Origin: Rhizophagus irregularis
Taxonomy: Eukaryota > Glomeromycota > Glomeromycetes > Glomerales > Glomeraceae
Reading direction: 5' to 3'
DNA length: 64,000 nucleotides
NCBI RefSeq assembly: GCF_026210795.1
Contig: NC_089429.1
Coordinates: forward strand, 3,410,001 to 3,474,000
A program made the position numbers and the translations under genes. How positions within the stretch are numbered: the stretch's first letter is position 1; each line of letters begins with the position of its first letter. The notes under the pieces are model-generated. The model was not told where the DNA came from and ran no database searches. It worked only from the letters and a program-made list of their open reading frames with translations. This document shows, piece by piece, positions 48,865-60,743 of this stretch.

Positions 48865-49491
48865 ATGGATATTAACGCAGCTAGGCAATTAATCGCAGAG
48901 CGGAGAAACTTACATCAGCAATTCGAAAGAATTGCAAACCGTTATCATGTAAATGCATGGACAATAATAGCAAATAGGGTGTTCGTTGCAACGGGATTTG
49001 CAGCGACACCCAGGCAATGCCAAACAAAATGGAATGCTCTCAAACGAGGTTATGAAAACCTCAGTAGGATAATAAATAATAATGATGACGACATTCCTAT
49101 TATAAGCCCAAATAGTTTCGATAGAGCGTGTTTTGCTGATATGAACGATGAATTCTGGTTACAAACCGGTAATTATTATTAATTATTATTTTAAATTAAT
49201 TTTATTTAGGCAATTCATTCAATTCATTAATATTTTTATTGGATTTTAGATCTGTTTAGACGAGAGTATCGATGGCAGCATGCTGCGCATGATCGACGTC
49301 GATATGAATATAGATTGCGAAGGAAAAGAAGAAGGTCGCGATCTAGGTCTCGATCAAGAAATAGATCAAGAAGTAGAGATAGAAGACGAGATAGAAGTAG
49401 AGATAGAAGACGAGATAGAAGTAGAGATAGAAGACGGGACAGAAGTAGAGATAGAAGAAGAGGTAGAAGCAGGTCCCCACATAGAAGATAA
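48865..49491 (+). CDS. Myb/SANT-like DNA-binding protein with RS-rich tail, inside hAT element
   Basis: Exon 1 is 48865-49168, the intron 49169-49249 (GTAATT to TTTTAG), exon 2 49250-49491, about 181 residues. Exon 1 has a Myb/SANT-like helix pattern (FERIANRYHVNAWTIIANRV, TPRQCQTKWNALKRGYENLS). Exon 2 is strongly basic with SRDRRRDRSRD repeats like the RS domain of splicing factors. Myb/SANT domains of this kind often accompany transposases as DNA-binding partners. Start chosen at ATG 48865; the frame is open back to 48748, and an alternative ATG at 48816 in another frame gives a plausible start (MAALVPFV) but stops soon, so a 1-bp change may have altered the N-terminus. No damage seen after 48865. 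Acting in DNA binding or splicing is inference. Confidence 0.65.
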
Positions 49492-49686
49492 AGATATTAT
49501 TAAATTTTAATTTTTATTATATTTTTAATCGTGTATTTTATTAGTTTAATATTAAATATTATAAAATAAATATTTACATACAAAAAATCATATTGTCTTT
49601 ATTCTTATAAATTGTTTAAATGCCGAAACTCTAATTAAATCATATAGAAAGTATTGCCGAAACGCCGAAACAGTTTCAGTAAGTTA

Positions 49687-49841
49687 GGGCAGTGACATTT
49701 ATTACGTAATATCTATTTACTATAAGCCCATACTCCCCCACCCCCATGTAATATGAAAAATCTTACGTTACACTTATATGTTATATGACCTTTAAATACC
49801 CTCCCACCCCCTAAAATATTACGTAATAAATGTCACTGCCC
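49687..49841. mobile_element. Small MITE, 155 bp, TSD TTA
   Basis: Inverted ends GGGCAGTGACATTTATTACG and complement, with TTA at 49684-49686 and 49842-49844. The centre is C-rich on the plus strand. The TTA duplication suits PIF/Harbinger-type elements. It is inserted near the right end of the hAT element and is related to 60146-60481. Confidence 0.8.
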
Positions 49842-49969
49842 TTACGGCAGTTTCGCGATTTTGATAGGTTTTGCAGTTTCGGCATTTCTTGATGATTTCG
49901 TGAAACTAGTTTCGGCAGTTTCGCGTACGCCATTTTGCTGAAACCCTCTAGTTTCGGCAAGCAACCTTA

Positions 49970-52900
49970 GGCATAGTAGCCTTTATCTTTATTAAATTTA
50001 TTCAAACTTTACAATTTACGAAAAAAATAAAAAGAAAAATATAAAAATAAAACTAATTAAAAACAAAGTTATATAGCCTCCTAAAAAAAAATAAAGTAAA
50101 AAATTAATCTAAAAAAGAAAAATCGCATTACACTAAATTTTTCCAGATCTTCCCCCTTGATATATTCTAACCAAAGTAGAAGCAACTATGCTAACAAAAT
50201 AACGAATAGCACGTCCACTATAAAAATTGACATTCCATCCTGCAAAAGCTGTTGTAACACCGTTAGACAACTTATAAAACCCGAAAAATAATTAAACAAA
50301 GGAAAACCATATTTCATCGAGTTCTTCAACCAATCAGTTTTGGAGTCACGTAAATCGTGTAGGGTCAGAGGTGGTAAAGATGAGTAAGATAAGTACATAG
50401 ACTTTACGGCTGAGAAGTAGTTTTTAACTTATGAGTAATATTCATCGCAAATTCCCATCTTCCTTTATCATAGGAACGTGGATTCCAAATTCGTCTTCTG
50501 AATTTCTGAATAAAATTATTGTGAATGGCAGCGATAACCTTCATCACAAAATTTCTTGGGATAAATATGTCGATTAATAAATTGACAAAAAGCTTGGGCA
50601 AACAACCACGAACAAGGGCATAAGCGAACCAATTCGTAGAAGAGAAAGACTAGCATGAAAGGGAAGAAAGTTTAATAATGAACGGGGTAGGATCAATATC
50701 AGCCAATTTACCTGCTTCTTGAATTTTAGAAATCAAATGATTTTGATAAGATTGAAAGATTTGTTGCATAGATAAGCGACATCTCTTGCACATAAAGAGG
50801 TGCATTAAATCTTCCATGCGGTCAATACAAGAATAGCAAGTTAATTCGTTCATATATAAATCTGAACATGTTTTCTTAAGTTTCTCCAAGGTAGGTAAAT
50901 CATCCAAGAAGAGTTTAAATTTAAAGGTATGATGCCGTGAAGCGTGTTTAAAAGTAAAGGAAGCATCATGAGTGGGTTCAAATTTCAAAACAAACCAAGT
51001 AAGATCCCAATCAATGATATAATCTATATGAGAAGATAATAAAGAAGTAAAGTGAAATCGCGTTAAGTGTAACAAATCACGCATTAACTGCGTTTGATAA
51101 TATTGCTTGAGAAGGTGTCGTGAATTGGATTCGCAGACGACATCATTATCATAGGTTAAGACAAAATCATGGGCAGAAGCAAGATCCAAGTTAGAGATCA
51201 AAATTCTAGAAGATAAAGTATGAGCAGTGTTGGCCAAGAAGTCAGCAAAATCATTTAGATAGTTGCCAGAATGGGCTTTGATTTTGACTGGGAGAATAGT
51301 CAAATTCTTGGAGAGAATGGTTCGTTCAATAATAGCCTAGAGTTCAAAATTCGTAGTTTTATAATAAAGCTGGCTATTAGAATAAATAGAAGTGGAACAA
51401 CCTCAGAGGCTATCAATGGCAGTTTGCGAGTCAGTATAAATAGTTGCGAGGAGAGATGGTTAAAACTGCTTAGATAGCGGCAGCTTCAGTTCGGAAAAAA
51501 GAGGGATTATCTCGAATAATGCCATGTACATATGTAGCAATAGAGTTGTGAAAGCCAGCATCTGGTATAATTTACATCTAAGACCAGCCTATAGAAACGT
51601 CAGGAGTTCTTAAGTTAATAAGGGACCCATCAGTGAAAAAGGTGTAATGTGAATCTGTAGAGGGAATTAATGGAGAGTTAGCAAAAATAGCGACAGTTGA
51701 GGATTCAATAGTGATAGGGATAACAGGAGCCTCAATGGTATTGATAGGGGAGAAATCAGGAGCAATATCCCATCTATTATAATGAAAACGAACACCATCT
51801 TCAATATCAGCCCAAGTAAAAAGGGTAGCCATTTCAGAAGTATCGCATCTAATTTGCTCATTAATAGTAGGCAGGATGAGCAAATGTGATAGAGAGACTT
51901 TTGGTGTGCAAAGAGTTAAATCAGTATTCTGTCTTTTAGAAGGAAGTAAAGGAGTATGAGCAGTGCAACCAGGGCAGGAAAGAAGTTTAATAATGTCACC
52001 ACTCACCAGGTGAAGATTCACAATTAGGAGAAATCCAATGTACAATGGAGCAGGTACCTCGACCAGATGTGACCAAAAGTTGTTTACCAAAAATGAGAGA
52101 ACTAAATTCATCCAACGTGACAATTCAGTTCATGGTAGTAGAAAGAGAAGAAAGGCAGGATTCAAGTTCAAAGAATGAAGAATCATTTGCAGGTAGAGAA
52201 TGATTATTAAAATCAAGAATAGTAACTTGTCTTTGGATATCTTTGTACCAAAAGGGAGTGTAGCTAGGGCCACATTGTCCAACTAAATTACTGTAATAAA
52301 CCTTCCAGGATATTAAATGGGTGTCTTGTATAGTTATGAATTGAGATAAAAAGAACAGCTATCATTTGCGCAGGATGGGATAATAAGCCTTAAAGGCTTT
52401 AGGTAACATGCATTCAAACAAAGGAATGTGTCCATCAAGCAAAGATAATTTTGGAAGCTTCGAAAGTTGAGTTTGAAGCAAGCGAAAGGGAGTAGAAATT
52501 AAGAGAGCAATAGTGCAGGCGATATAATCCTTTTTAAAAGAAAAAAGAGAAACTATATGGACCAGTCTTTAATTAAAAAGGGAGAAATGGGAATCAAAAG
52601 GTTATATTGAAGCAAACGTATTCTATAAATAACGAAAAAGAGATTGCATAAAAGAAGAAGAAGAATTAGCCATTAAAAATAAATTAGTAATATGACATTG
52701 TTATTGATGAGCGAATAAATTAATCAAGCCCAAAGCTTGAGATAAAAATAAAATAGGGTTGGGAAGAGAACGAGAAAAATTAGCTTTATGTTTCATTACA
52801 GATTAAATACTTCTCATTATTAGGTGGCAGTCAGATTCAGACAGGTGAGTAACTTGCATCTGATATTCAAGTTTTGGTATAAGGACGGCATTGTGTAAAT

Positions 52901-53283
52901 ACACAACTTGTTTGACAGAGAGCTTTGCGGGTCGGATGGTTGTAGCGAAAGAATTACATTCGCATTTGAGTTGTTTCTTGATGAAATCACGGGAGTTTTT
53001 AATGTTAAACCAAACACCTAAAAAATGAAAAGAAGTTGTCATAGAGATTGGAGTAATAGTGATAGAAGGAACTCTATTTAAAGAGAATAATACCAAATTA
53101 AAGGTAACAGGGGAAAGAGTAGAATTTGAAGTTAAAGGTAACAAATTAGTAATTAACACATATTTATTGTGATTGGCAGAAGTGTTATTAATCTGATAAA
53201 ATTCTTCAGTAATGGATAACATAGATTCCATGCCAGCTTTTGACGAGAAAACAAGAGTAGAGTCATCCATAAATACTAAATTT
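49970..53283 (-). pseudogene. LINE copy C, decayed 3' half
   Basis: Same family as copy E: 3' tail, C-terminal CCHC-like region and RNase H (50650-51303 holds KAHSGNYLNDFAD and the CYSCIDRMEDLMHLFMC motif), connector (51578-52123) and RT end (52803-53270, MDDSTLVFSS). The terminal CACTGGTC part is missing because the hAT element ends there. Truncated at 53283 by AT-rich DNA. Useful as an uninterrupted reference for several insertion sites in copies A and B. Confidence 0.85.
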
Positions 53284-53457
53284 TAAGCACATTTTAAGAA
53301 TATTTTAAATATGTAAAAAATACATTTATATTGTACTTAAATTCTAGTTTAAGTATATTTTAAGTATAATTTAAGTACTTGGGCAAAAAACAAGTACATT
53401 AAAAGTATATTTTAAAAGTATTTTAGATACATTTTAGGTATATTATAAGTATATCTA
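53284..53457. repeat. TTAAGTATAT-type AT-rich repeat
   Basis: Imperfect repeats of TTTTAAGTATA. The same sequence resumes at 54447-54530 beyond the TA-flanked element. Confidence 0.7.
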
Positions 53458-54444
53458 TACTTACCGTTCAAACCCAAAAGTTTGGGGTTTGTCCAGTGGA
53501 AATACCAGGACAAATGGGATTTTTCAGCACTTCCTAAAATCCCATGATGGAAAAACTGGAAAAACCTAGTTTGGGCCATAATCCCAAATGGCCAAACTCA
53601 GACCAATCTAAAATCTGATAGACAAATGACAAATTTAATATGAATTTCCCCAATTTATGTAAGAGACAAAATAAGTAAATTTAAATTCCTTTCTAATATT
53701 ATTTAATCATCTTAACTATATTTAATGTTAATATCTAAAAATATCATTAATTAAATATTTAGAATGAATATATTTCATTTGGAATCATTGGCTTAAATCC
53801 CATTCTTTTTTAATTGCAAATGCTCCAAGTGAATTAAATTTTATTAATAATAACATCAGTCAAGATGAATTCACCACTGCTTTTAACCAAATTACTATAG
53901 CAATGAAAGAAGGTATCGATTTATTTGAGGATAATGATTTATTTCCAGCTTTTGATGATGACAGTGAAGAGAATAATGATTTGTAATTGCAAAATGAAAA
54001 TGGATTAAATTTGGAAATAAGCAAATTAATTTAGTTAAATATAAATCAATTAGGTTCTATTAATGAAAATTAAGCAAATATAAATAAATCGAAAATTGAA
54101 TATGGAGATAAAAATTTTAATATTAAAGACTTGTTACATGATGATTAGGATAGTTTATTTTTATTAAAATTTTAATATAAAATTGTAATTTCTGTTAAAT
54201 TCATAAATAATAAATTGAATCGTAAATAGTTTGGGTTTGGGATATTCACTTTGTCTAGATTATTATAGTTTGGATTTAGAATTTTGTCCAGTTTATCCAT
54301 ATTTATCCAATTTATCCAGGTTTAGCTGATTTGTCCAGTTATGGCCGTCCAAACTTAATTTTTCCAATTTTGACATTACACCCAAATCCCATGGGATTTG
54401 GGTTTGGGTGGGTATTTATAGAATTTTAGTTTGGACGGCAAGTA
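53458..54444. mobile_element. TA-flanked element, 987 bp, possibly pogo/Tigger-like
   Basis: The inverted ends are TACTTACCGTTCAAAC and, read inward from the right, TACTTGCCGTCCAAAC; TA lies on each side. Subterminal repeats resemble TTTGTCCAG and CCCAAAC. A degraded plus-strand coding trace near 53820-53985 (APSELNF, EFTTAFNQITIAMKEG, acidic end) resembles in style the C-terminus of pogo/Tigger transposases, but this is weak. Confidence 0.6.
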
Positions 54445-54539
54445 TAAGTATATCGCAAATTAAAATTGATACTTATTTTAAGTATATTTTAATAAAATTT
54501 TAAGTATATTTTAAGTATAAAAACTTTTCATGGGGGAAT

Positions 54540-55697
54540 TTACAGCGTTATGTTAATTGATAAAAAAAATGCCGTTTGAAATTTCTGTTTTCCCAAGAAA
54601 CAACAACGTCAAATACATACATAACTTCCAAAAAACTTGTTACAACTGGTGCTATTATATCAGAACTTCATTATTATGTCCATATTTATATGACTTGTTT
54701 ATTATTTTTTTAAAAAAATTTAAGATAACTATTCCTATTTTGAGATTACGCTAAAACTTAATAAAAGTCCTTTTATTATTCATATATTTCATAATATTCA
54801 TATTTTTTACAAACTGGACATATTTGTGAAAGAAAAAGTGATATAAAAGTGCGTAGTGTTATTAAAAATATAATAGTTGACAGAAATAATAATCAAAAAA
54901 AGTTTTATAAGCGTCAAAAAAAAGTTAAAGAACTAGAAATTGTTTATACTATAGAAGTAAAATAGTAGTAAATACTATGAAATTTCTGTTTCCTACATAT
55001 AAAACTTTATAAACTGCAAAGAAAAAAAACTTTTTATAAAAATTTTTTTTTTTTTCTAAGATCTTAAACATATATTGCAGGTATTAAATTACGCAATTGT
55101 ATAACAATATGGTTGCATTTTATTTGATATAAAAATATGATTGACATGGCTTATATATAAATGTTACGCCACATTTTATTATATAAATTCTATCAATCAC
55201 ATGTGGATCGGCAATTAAGCTTTATAGATCAGTCAAATAAAAAAATAAATATAATTAGTATTTTTAATTTTTAATTATTACAGAACTCAAATAATATTAA
55301 TGCAACTCACAAATAAACTTTAAATACTGAAGTAAAATATATTTTATGGTATAATTCTATTAATATTAAAGCTAGAAATGTAATTTTACTACTATTAGAA
55401 TTCTCTTATCAAGATGAATTCAATGATATAAATTTATTAAAATCAAATCACTAGTTGTATTTAAAATGAAGTATATAGGGTAATAAAATTTTAAAAACAT
55501 CTCTATAATACACAACTTTTGAAAATTTTTAATATAAACTCTAAATAAACTCAAATATAAGTTGTATTAGTGTTATTTGAGTACTAATCTAAGATAATTA
55601 GTAGAGGTCTATGATCAAAATTAGTAAATTAGTTTTTTAAAAATGCAATTGATTGAATTAATATATCTGTTATCATATTAACTCTTTATTTATGCTT
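54540..55697. other. AT-rich region with a foldback remnant
   Basis: No credible gene. At 55365-55420 there is a remnant of the foldback family (CTAGAAATG, TTTTACTACTATT, TCAAGATGAATTC). The end of this stretch is the target site used by the LINE at 55714. Confidence 0.5.
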
Positions 55698-58600
55698 AAT
55701 TCTTCAGAATATAGAATAGACAAGAGAGTAGAAATTACACGAGATTATCAAACAACATGGCTATCCAGCATATTAGATAGAAACACTCTCACAAATATAG
55801 TTATAGATAAAGTGTTAGTAAATGAGGAAACAGGAATTTCGACTAAAAGACTAGCTACAGAACCGAGAGAAGTTAAAAAAGCAGTGGACAATGATTTCGC
55901 GAACATGTTTAGGAAAAGAAACACACTGCTGGATACAATGACACCAATTTGGCAACAAATTTATGAACCCGTAGGTAAATTCAAAGAAGTGATGGAATCT
56001 ACAATAGAAAAGATCACTATGGCAGAATGGAATAATACCGTTAAAGAATTAAATAAAGAGTCGGCTGCGGGGTTGTCTGGTATAAATTACAGAATCATCT
56101 TACAATTGCCTGAAGAATTAATCCTCTTCATGGTCAAGTTCGGAAACTTGACACTACAAACTGGACTTGTGCCTATGGCATGGAAAACATCGGTCATTCT
56201 TTCCATACATAAGTCCATCAACTTTGAATACAACATTTTGAATACTCGACCTATTGCATTGTTGGATTGTTTTCGGAAAACCTTTACAAAGATGATCACG
56301 AATAGGTTGAGTTCAGTTTTGAAATAATGTAACGTACTACAGGAATACAATTGTTGCGGTTTACCCGGAGAATGCACAAGCGAACCAATATACCTAGTTA
56401 ACAATTTTATAGAGGATGCCAGGGAAAACAGTAAGGAACTATGGGTCCTCACACAGGATATGAAAAAGGCGTTTGACTCAGTGGGATTAAAGGTTTTAAA
56501 ACGAGCCATGCTTTGTATTGACATCCCAGCATCATTGGTTGAATGGATTATAGCCCTCTTCAAACACAGACACCTTAAAGTAGCCACAGCGTATGGCTAA
56601 GTGATGGGTTCACCGGAAATGACGGAATTGATCGGGGTGACGCACTTTTCCCGCTATTGTGGCGGGAATTTTTTTATGATCCGCTGTTGATAAGAATACA
56701 TCAAAAAGTCGAGCAGATATGAAATGAAGGTTACCTGGCCGAATGATATTAATGACCCTATCACATGGACGCAATACAGGCTTCAGGTCCCCGTATGTGC
56801 ATATATGGATGATACGATATTCTTAGAATCATCAAGATTTAGGATGCAAAATATAGTAGATATAGCAAATGAATTCTATATAATTAATGATATTGATATC
56901 AACGCTAAGAAGTCAGAATTGATAATCATCAACCCAACTGTGGAATGGCACGAACAAAATATTGAACTAGGTCGTGATCGTTCTATAATTCAAGCCACAA
57001 ATGAGGAAATAAGGTATCTTGGAGTCTGGTTCTCTAATAAACCGAGCAGACGACGATAGATGCAACGCCTATCTATGATAGTCAATGATTTTTGTACTAT
57101 AGTCCGTAGGAAATTCATTTCAGCTGGTCAATGCATTTACCTAATCAATAGAGTATTAATACCTAGACTAATATATACAGCTCAAATTATGACATTATCA
57201 GAGCATGATTGGAATCACATATTTGCTCCGGTAATGAAGGTGGTAAAAAATTGGTTGAAATTACCTAAGAACACACCTTCGTCATTATTATTTCATGAGG
57301 GATGTCTCGGTATGGATCATCCATGGAAACTCCACTGCATCAATACCATAACAGACTTAACGATTAGGTTGAATAGTGATTCATACGCAGTGACATCAAC
57401 ACAGATTAGACTCAGAGACGCGCAGCTTAAATCACTCATCACGGATCCGATTTTTGACTGCGATCTTCAAGTAATGCCTTGGATAAAGCCTCAAGCCCAG
57501 AAAAACGTCTCATTTAATGCATTGGTAATAGCTAAGACCCTCGACATGACAATGGCAATAGACCCGATTGATAGATCAATCTGGAGTGTATTAGGGGGAA
57601 AGAGCTGATATTAAAGTTCTTTAAACAATATCAACTCACAAAATACATATATCGGTTAAACCAAAGCCCACATTACCCAATATTCTATATTGATCAATTA
57701 TTTATCAGGGGTACACATCTTATGACATGAAAACAATATCGTAAATTAGCATTACTCCCGGTACAAGGAAGGGTAGCCAGATGGTATCGTGATGTGACCC
57801 ATTTGTGCACATCCAGAATAGATAATTTAACAGTAAATGATGATCTGGAGCTTGCTAAAGTTAACCATTGGGTTTTTTTAATGGATATCACACCGGACGC
57901 ACGCCGTAAACAAGTTGTCTATGTTCGGGAACCTTTGGCTAATTCAGACGCATGGTCAATAGGCAAAGTTAACAAAATACTCTGACACGAACAGGGGATT
58001 TTAGTGAATTATCGACCAGGATACAATAATAACGGAATCATAGGATATCAGGACACGGGATGATCTATACCGGCTTACTATTGCAAGGTGGCAATATTAG
58101 AAAAAAGTTCTAATATGCGCGGTTGGAGTTTCCCTAGTGAATGGTTGTCATCAACTCATCGATCTAACACCATGATACCTGATGATATGGTACCAACAGC
58201 GGCCCTAAATCCTATAATTAGTTTACCATTGGTTCAAGACATATGGATTCACAGATGGATAGATGATGATAACCTGAAAGCTCAACTAATAGATATTAGA
58301 AATATACTAGCAGAGAGAACAGAGGTAGAATATTACATAGATGGTTCGTTCATGCCAAGCATCCCTACATCAGTGGGCAAACAAAACCCTAATCTAGTGT
58401 ACACAAATATGAGTGCAGCATTTTGTGTTAATAATGAACCTGCTTTGTCAGCCCAAACAAATTTATCATTATAGCCCTCATCTACACGTGCAGAATTAGT
58501 GGCCATTTTCCTGGCATTACTCACAGGTCCTATGAATGCAAAAATCAGGATCTATACAGACAGTCAAAGCGCCATCTACATGATCAATAATCAACATAAT

Positions 58601-60133
58601 AAATCAGGCAGGAAACTACTAAAACAGACTAATTCTTTAATCTTACTCAAGATAGATATTCTTTTACAAGAAAAAAAGATGGATCTAGAATTAGTGAAAG
58701 TTAAGGGACATAGTGGAGATGTTATGAATGAAATGGTAGATGAATTAGCTAAAAATACAAGTAACAACAGCTGCTACTTTAACAACAGGTTTAGCTATAG
58801 TAGTAGGACAGTTAGATTTTTTCCAATTTTCAAACAGATCCCAATAGAGTACAATTTAAGGAAATTTATCAAAACTCTAATGAATGCTAAAGTAGCAGCA
58901 GAATGGTCAATGTTAAAAACCAATAAACATGAAATACCAATTGCCTGGAATATAACATGGAACTTAATTCATAGATATAAAGAGTTTAATTGTATTTCAG
59001 TTAAAAAACACTGGCATTTAATTTTTATTATTAAACTATTTGCTAAACTTCTTCCTATAGGTACTATCCTGTTACAGCGAAAACCAAATATATACAAAGA
59101 TTTTGTTTGTCCCAGGTGCAATGCTAATAAAGAAGAAAACAGATATCATTTTATTGAATATGATGCCAATAAGGATCTATGGCCTATAATTAAAAGTAGA
59201 ATGCAAGATGATGTGATTCCTATAATTCAAAAATGGAGTAACATACCAGAAAACACACCTAAAGCCATAAGTGAGAAATTAAACCAGATACTAGGATTAC
59301 AACATGATAACAAAAAATTTATTGATTTTAGCTCATTGGCCTTGGAAGCTAAAATTAACACCAATATTTCTAAAATTTCAAAACAAACATTTGGATTCTC
59401 AGAATCAAAAAACATTTTATTCTTGGCTTCACTTTTGGACTCCTTTATTATTCACTTTAAAGAACTAATTTGAATACCAAGATGTAATGCTACTATTGCA
59501 TGGGAAAAGACTAGAAATATTGGAAGAAAAGAAAAATTAAATGAATCTGAAAATATGGATCGTTACTTCAAATCCTCTCACCAACAGGTTAAACACTTAA
59601 AACAGGATAAACAAATTTTAAAGAAGAACAATTATTCAGATTTACAGGAAGATCAAATTGCAGTCTTGATGATATTTCAATTGAGTTGGATTCAGTGCAG
59701 TCTGAAAATTCATTAAATGAAAATCACATTATATCAAAGTGTTATAGAGTGGGAAAAAAAGCTCAAGAATCAGATGAGTTTACTAATTAGTAATAACTGG
59801 TGGTATAGCTGGGCGATATAAGAAAACAAAAAATATTATTAACAATGTTATAATAGATCTAATAACAACATAATTAATTTTACTCTGAACTTAAATTCAT
59901 TAATTTTGAAAGGAAAAAAAAAAAAAAAAAAAAAAAAACCTCAAATCTTGTAGTTCAAATTAATTGGTATAGTATCAACTATCATTTTTCTTTTATTATC
60001 TATATTTTGATGATTGCATCCTGCTGGGTGGATATAGCTCATGATAATTTGTTTGTATGGTATATAAACTTAATATCAATAAAGCATATATAAATCATTA
60101 AAAAAAAAAAAAAAAAAAATTCTTCAGAATATA
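55698..60133 (+). mobile_element. Complete LINE insertion with poly(A) and target duplication
   Basis: The direct repeat ATTCTTCAGAATATA is at 55699-55713 and 60119-60133. The element ends in an A run at about 60100-60119 after a 3' UTR containing TGCTGGGTGGATATAGC. 5' truncation, poly(A) and a 15-bp duplication are the classic products of target-primed reverse transcription. A second A run at about 59914-59938 lies inside the 3' UTR. Confidence 0.92.
55714..59473 (+). pseudogene. Second LINE family, 5'-truncated ORF2 (RT, RNase H)
   Basis: Retroelement polymerase gene unrelated in detail to the LINE at 16472. The RT N-terminal part is at 55714-56327 (NTRPIALLDCFRKTF), motif A QDMKKAFDSVG near 56460, the catalytic AYMDD at about 56800, then the connector 57060-57608. 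RNase H is at 58320-58760 (YYIDGS, RAELVAIFLALL, IYTDSQSAIYMI, GHSGDVMNEMVDELA). A zinc-like CPRCNANKEENRYH is near 59110. At least six stops or frameshifts (56325, 56598, 57057, 57606, 58472 and others). The ATG at 55692 lies in target DNA, so it is not a real start. Endonuclease and ORF1 are missing through truncation. Confidence 0.85.
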
Positions 60134-60145
60134 TTAGGGAGTTTA

Positions 60146-60481
60146 AGGAAGTGACATATATGACGTAATTATTAGAGGGGAAGGAGATAATTAAAATCTG
60201 ATGTTACACTTATTCTATTTATATAAATTGTATAATTAAATTTAATTGGTTATTAAATCTGACAAAGGGGGGAGGGGTAGAATTCATAGTAAAATATAAT
60301 ATATGCCACTTCTCTTACAGATATTACGTAATTATTAAAGGGGGAGGGGTAACCAAAATCTTACATTACACTTAATAAAATATATAATTTATAAATATTA
60401 TAATTTGATTGGTTATTAAATCTGACAAGAGGGGGGTAAGTTTATATTAAACTGAATATTACGTAATATATGTAACTCCCC
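60146..60481. mobile_element. MITE, 336 bp, TSD TTA, PIF/Harbinger-like
   Basis: Ends AGGAAGTGACATATATGACG and, inward from the right, GGGGAGTTACATATATTACG; TTA at 60143-60145 and 60482-60484. The inside repeats GATTGGTTATTAAATCTGAC twice, so it may be a fusion of two related copies. It is inserted just beyond the LINE target duplication. Confidence 0.75.
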
Positions 60482-60484
60482 TTA

Positions 60485-60743
60485 CATTCAATAGTAGATA
60501 GTAATGTTTTATATTGCACTTAATTTGGTTTTTAGTAATCATAAATCTCAGATATTTAGTTTAAATCCAATTGGTGTAATCCAATATGCCATTTTGTTAA
60601 GGATGGAAGAATCCTATAAAAATTATAGTGAATTTAACTAATAAATTTTAGTTATACTATAATAGTATTACAAGTATAATAGAAAACTGTTTTCTATTTT
60701 AGCAGTACAGTAGGTCTTAGTATTGCTTTAAAATAGGATACTA
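60485..60743. other. Spacer, nothing recognised
   Basis: AT-rich sequence between the PIF-like MITE and the CACTA-like element at 60744. No gene or repeat identified. Confidence 0.4.

Larger units (their letters stand above)
45377..49969. mobile_element. hAT element, 4593 bp, two genes
   Basis: Left end TAAAGTTGCTTGCCGAAACT; right end read inward TAAGGTTGCTTGCCGAAACT. GCCGAAAC repeats lie just inside both ends. The flanks GAGGTGCT and GGCATAGT do not match, so the 8-bp duplication is lost or the ends were shuffled. The right flank is the 3' end of LINE copy C. It holds a decayed transposase, a Myb/SANT-RS gene and a small MITE. Confidence 0.8.

Noticed and set aside
59914-59938. Long A run as the end of the second LINE
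   Set aside because: The target duplication lies after the later A run at about 60100-60119, so this run is internal to the 3' UTR.
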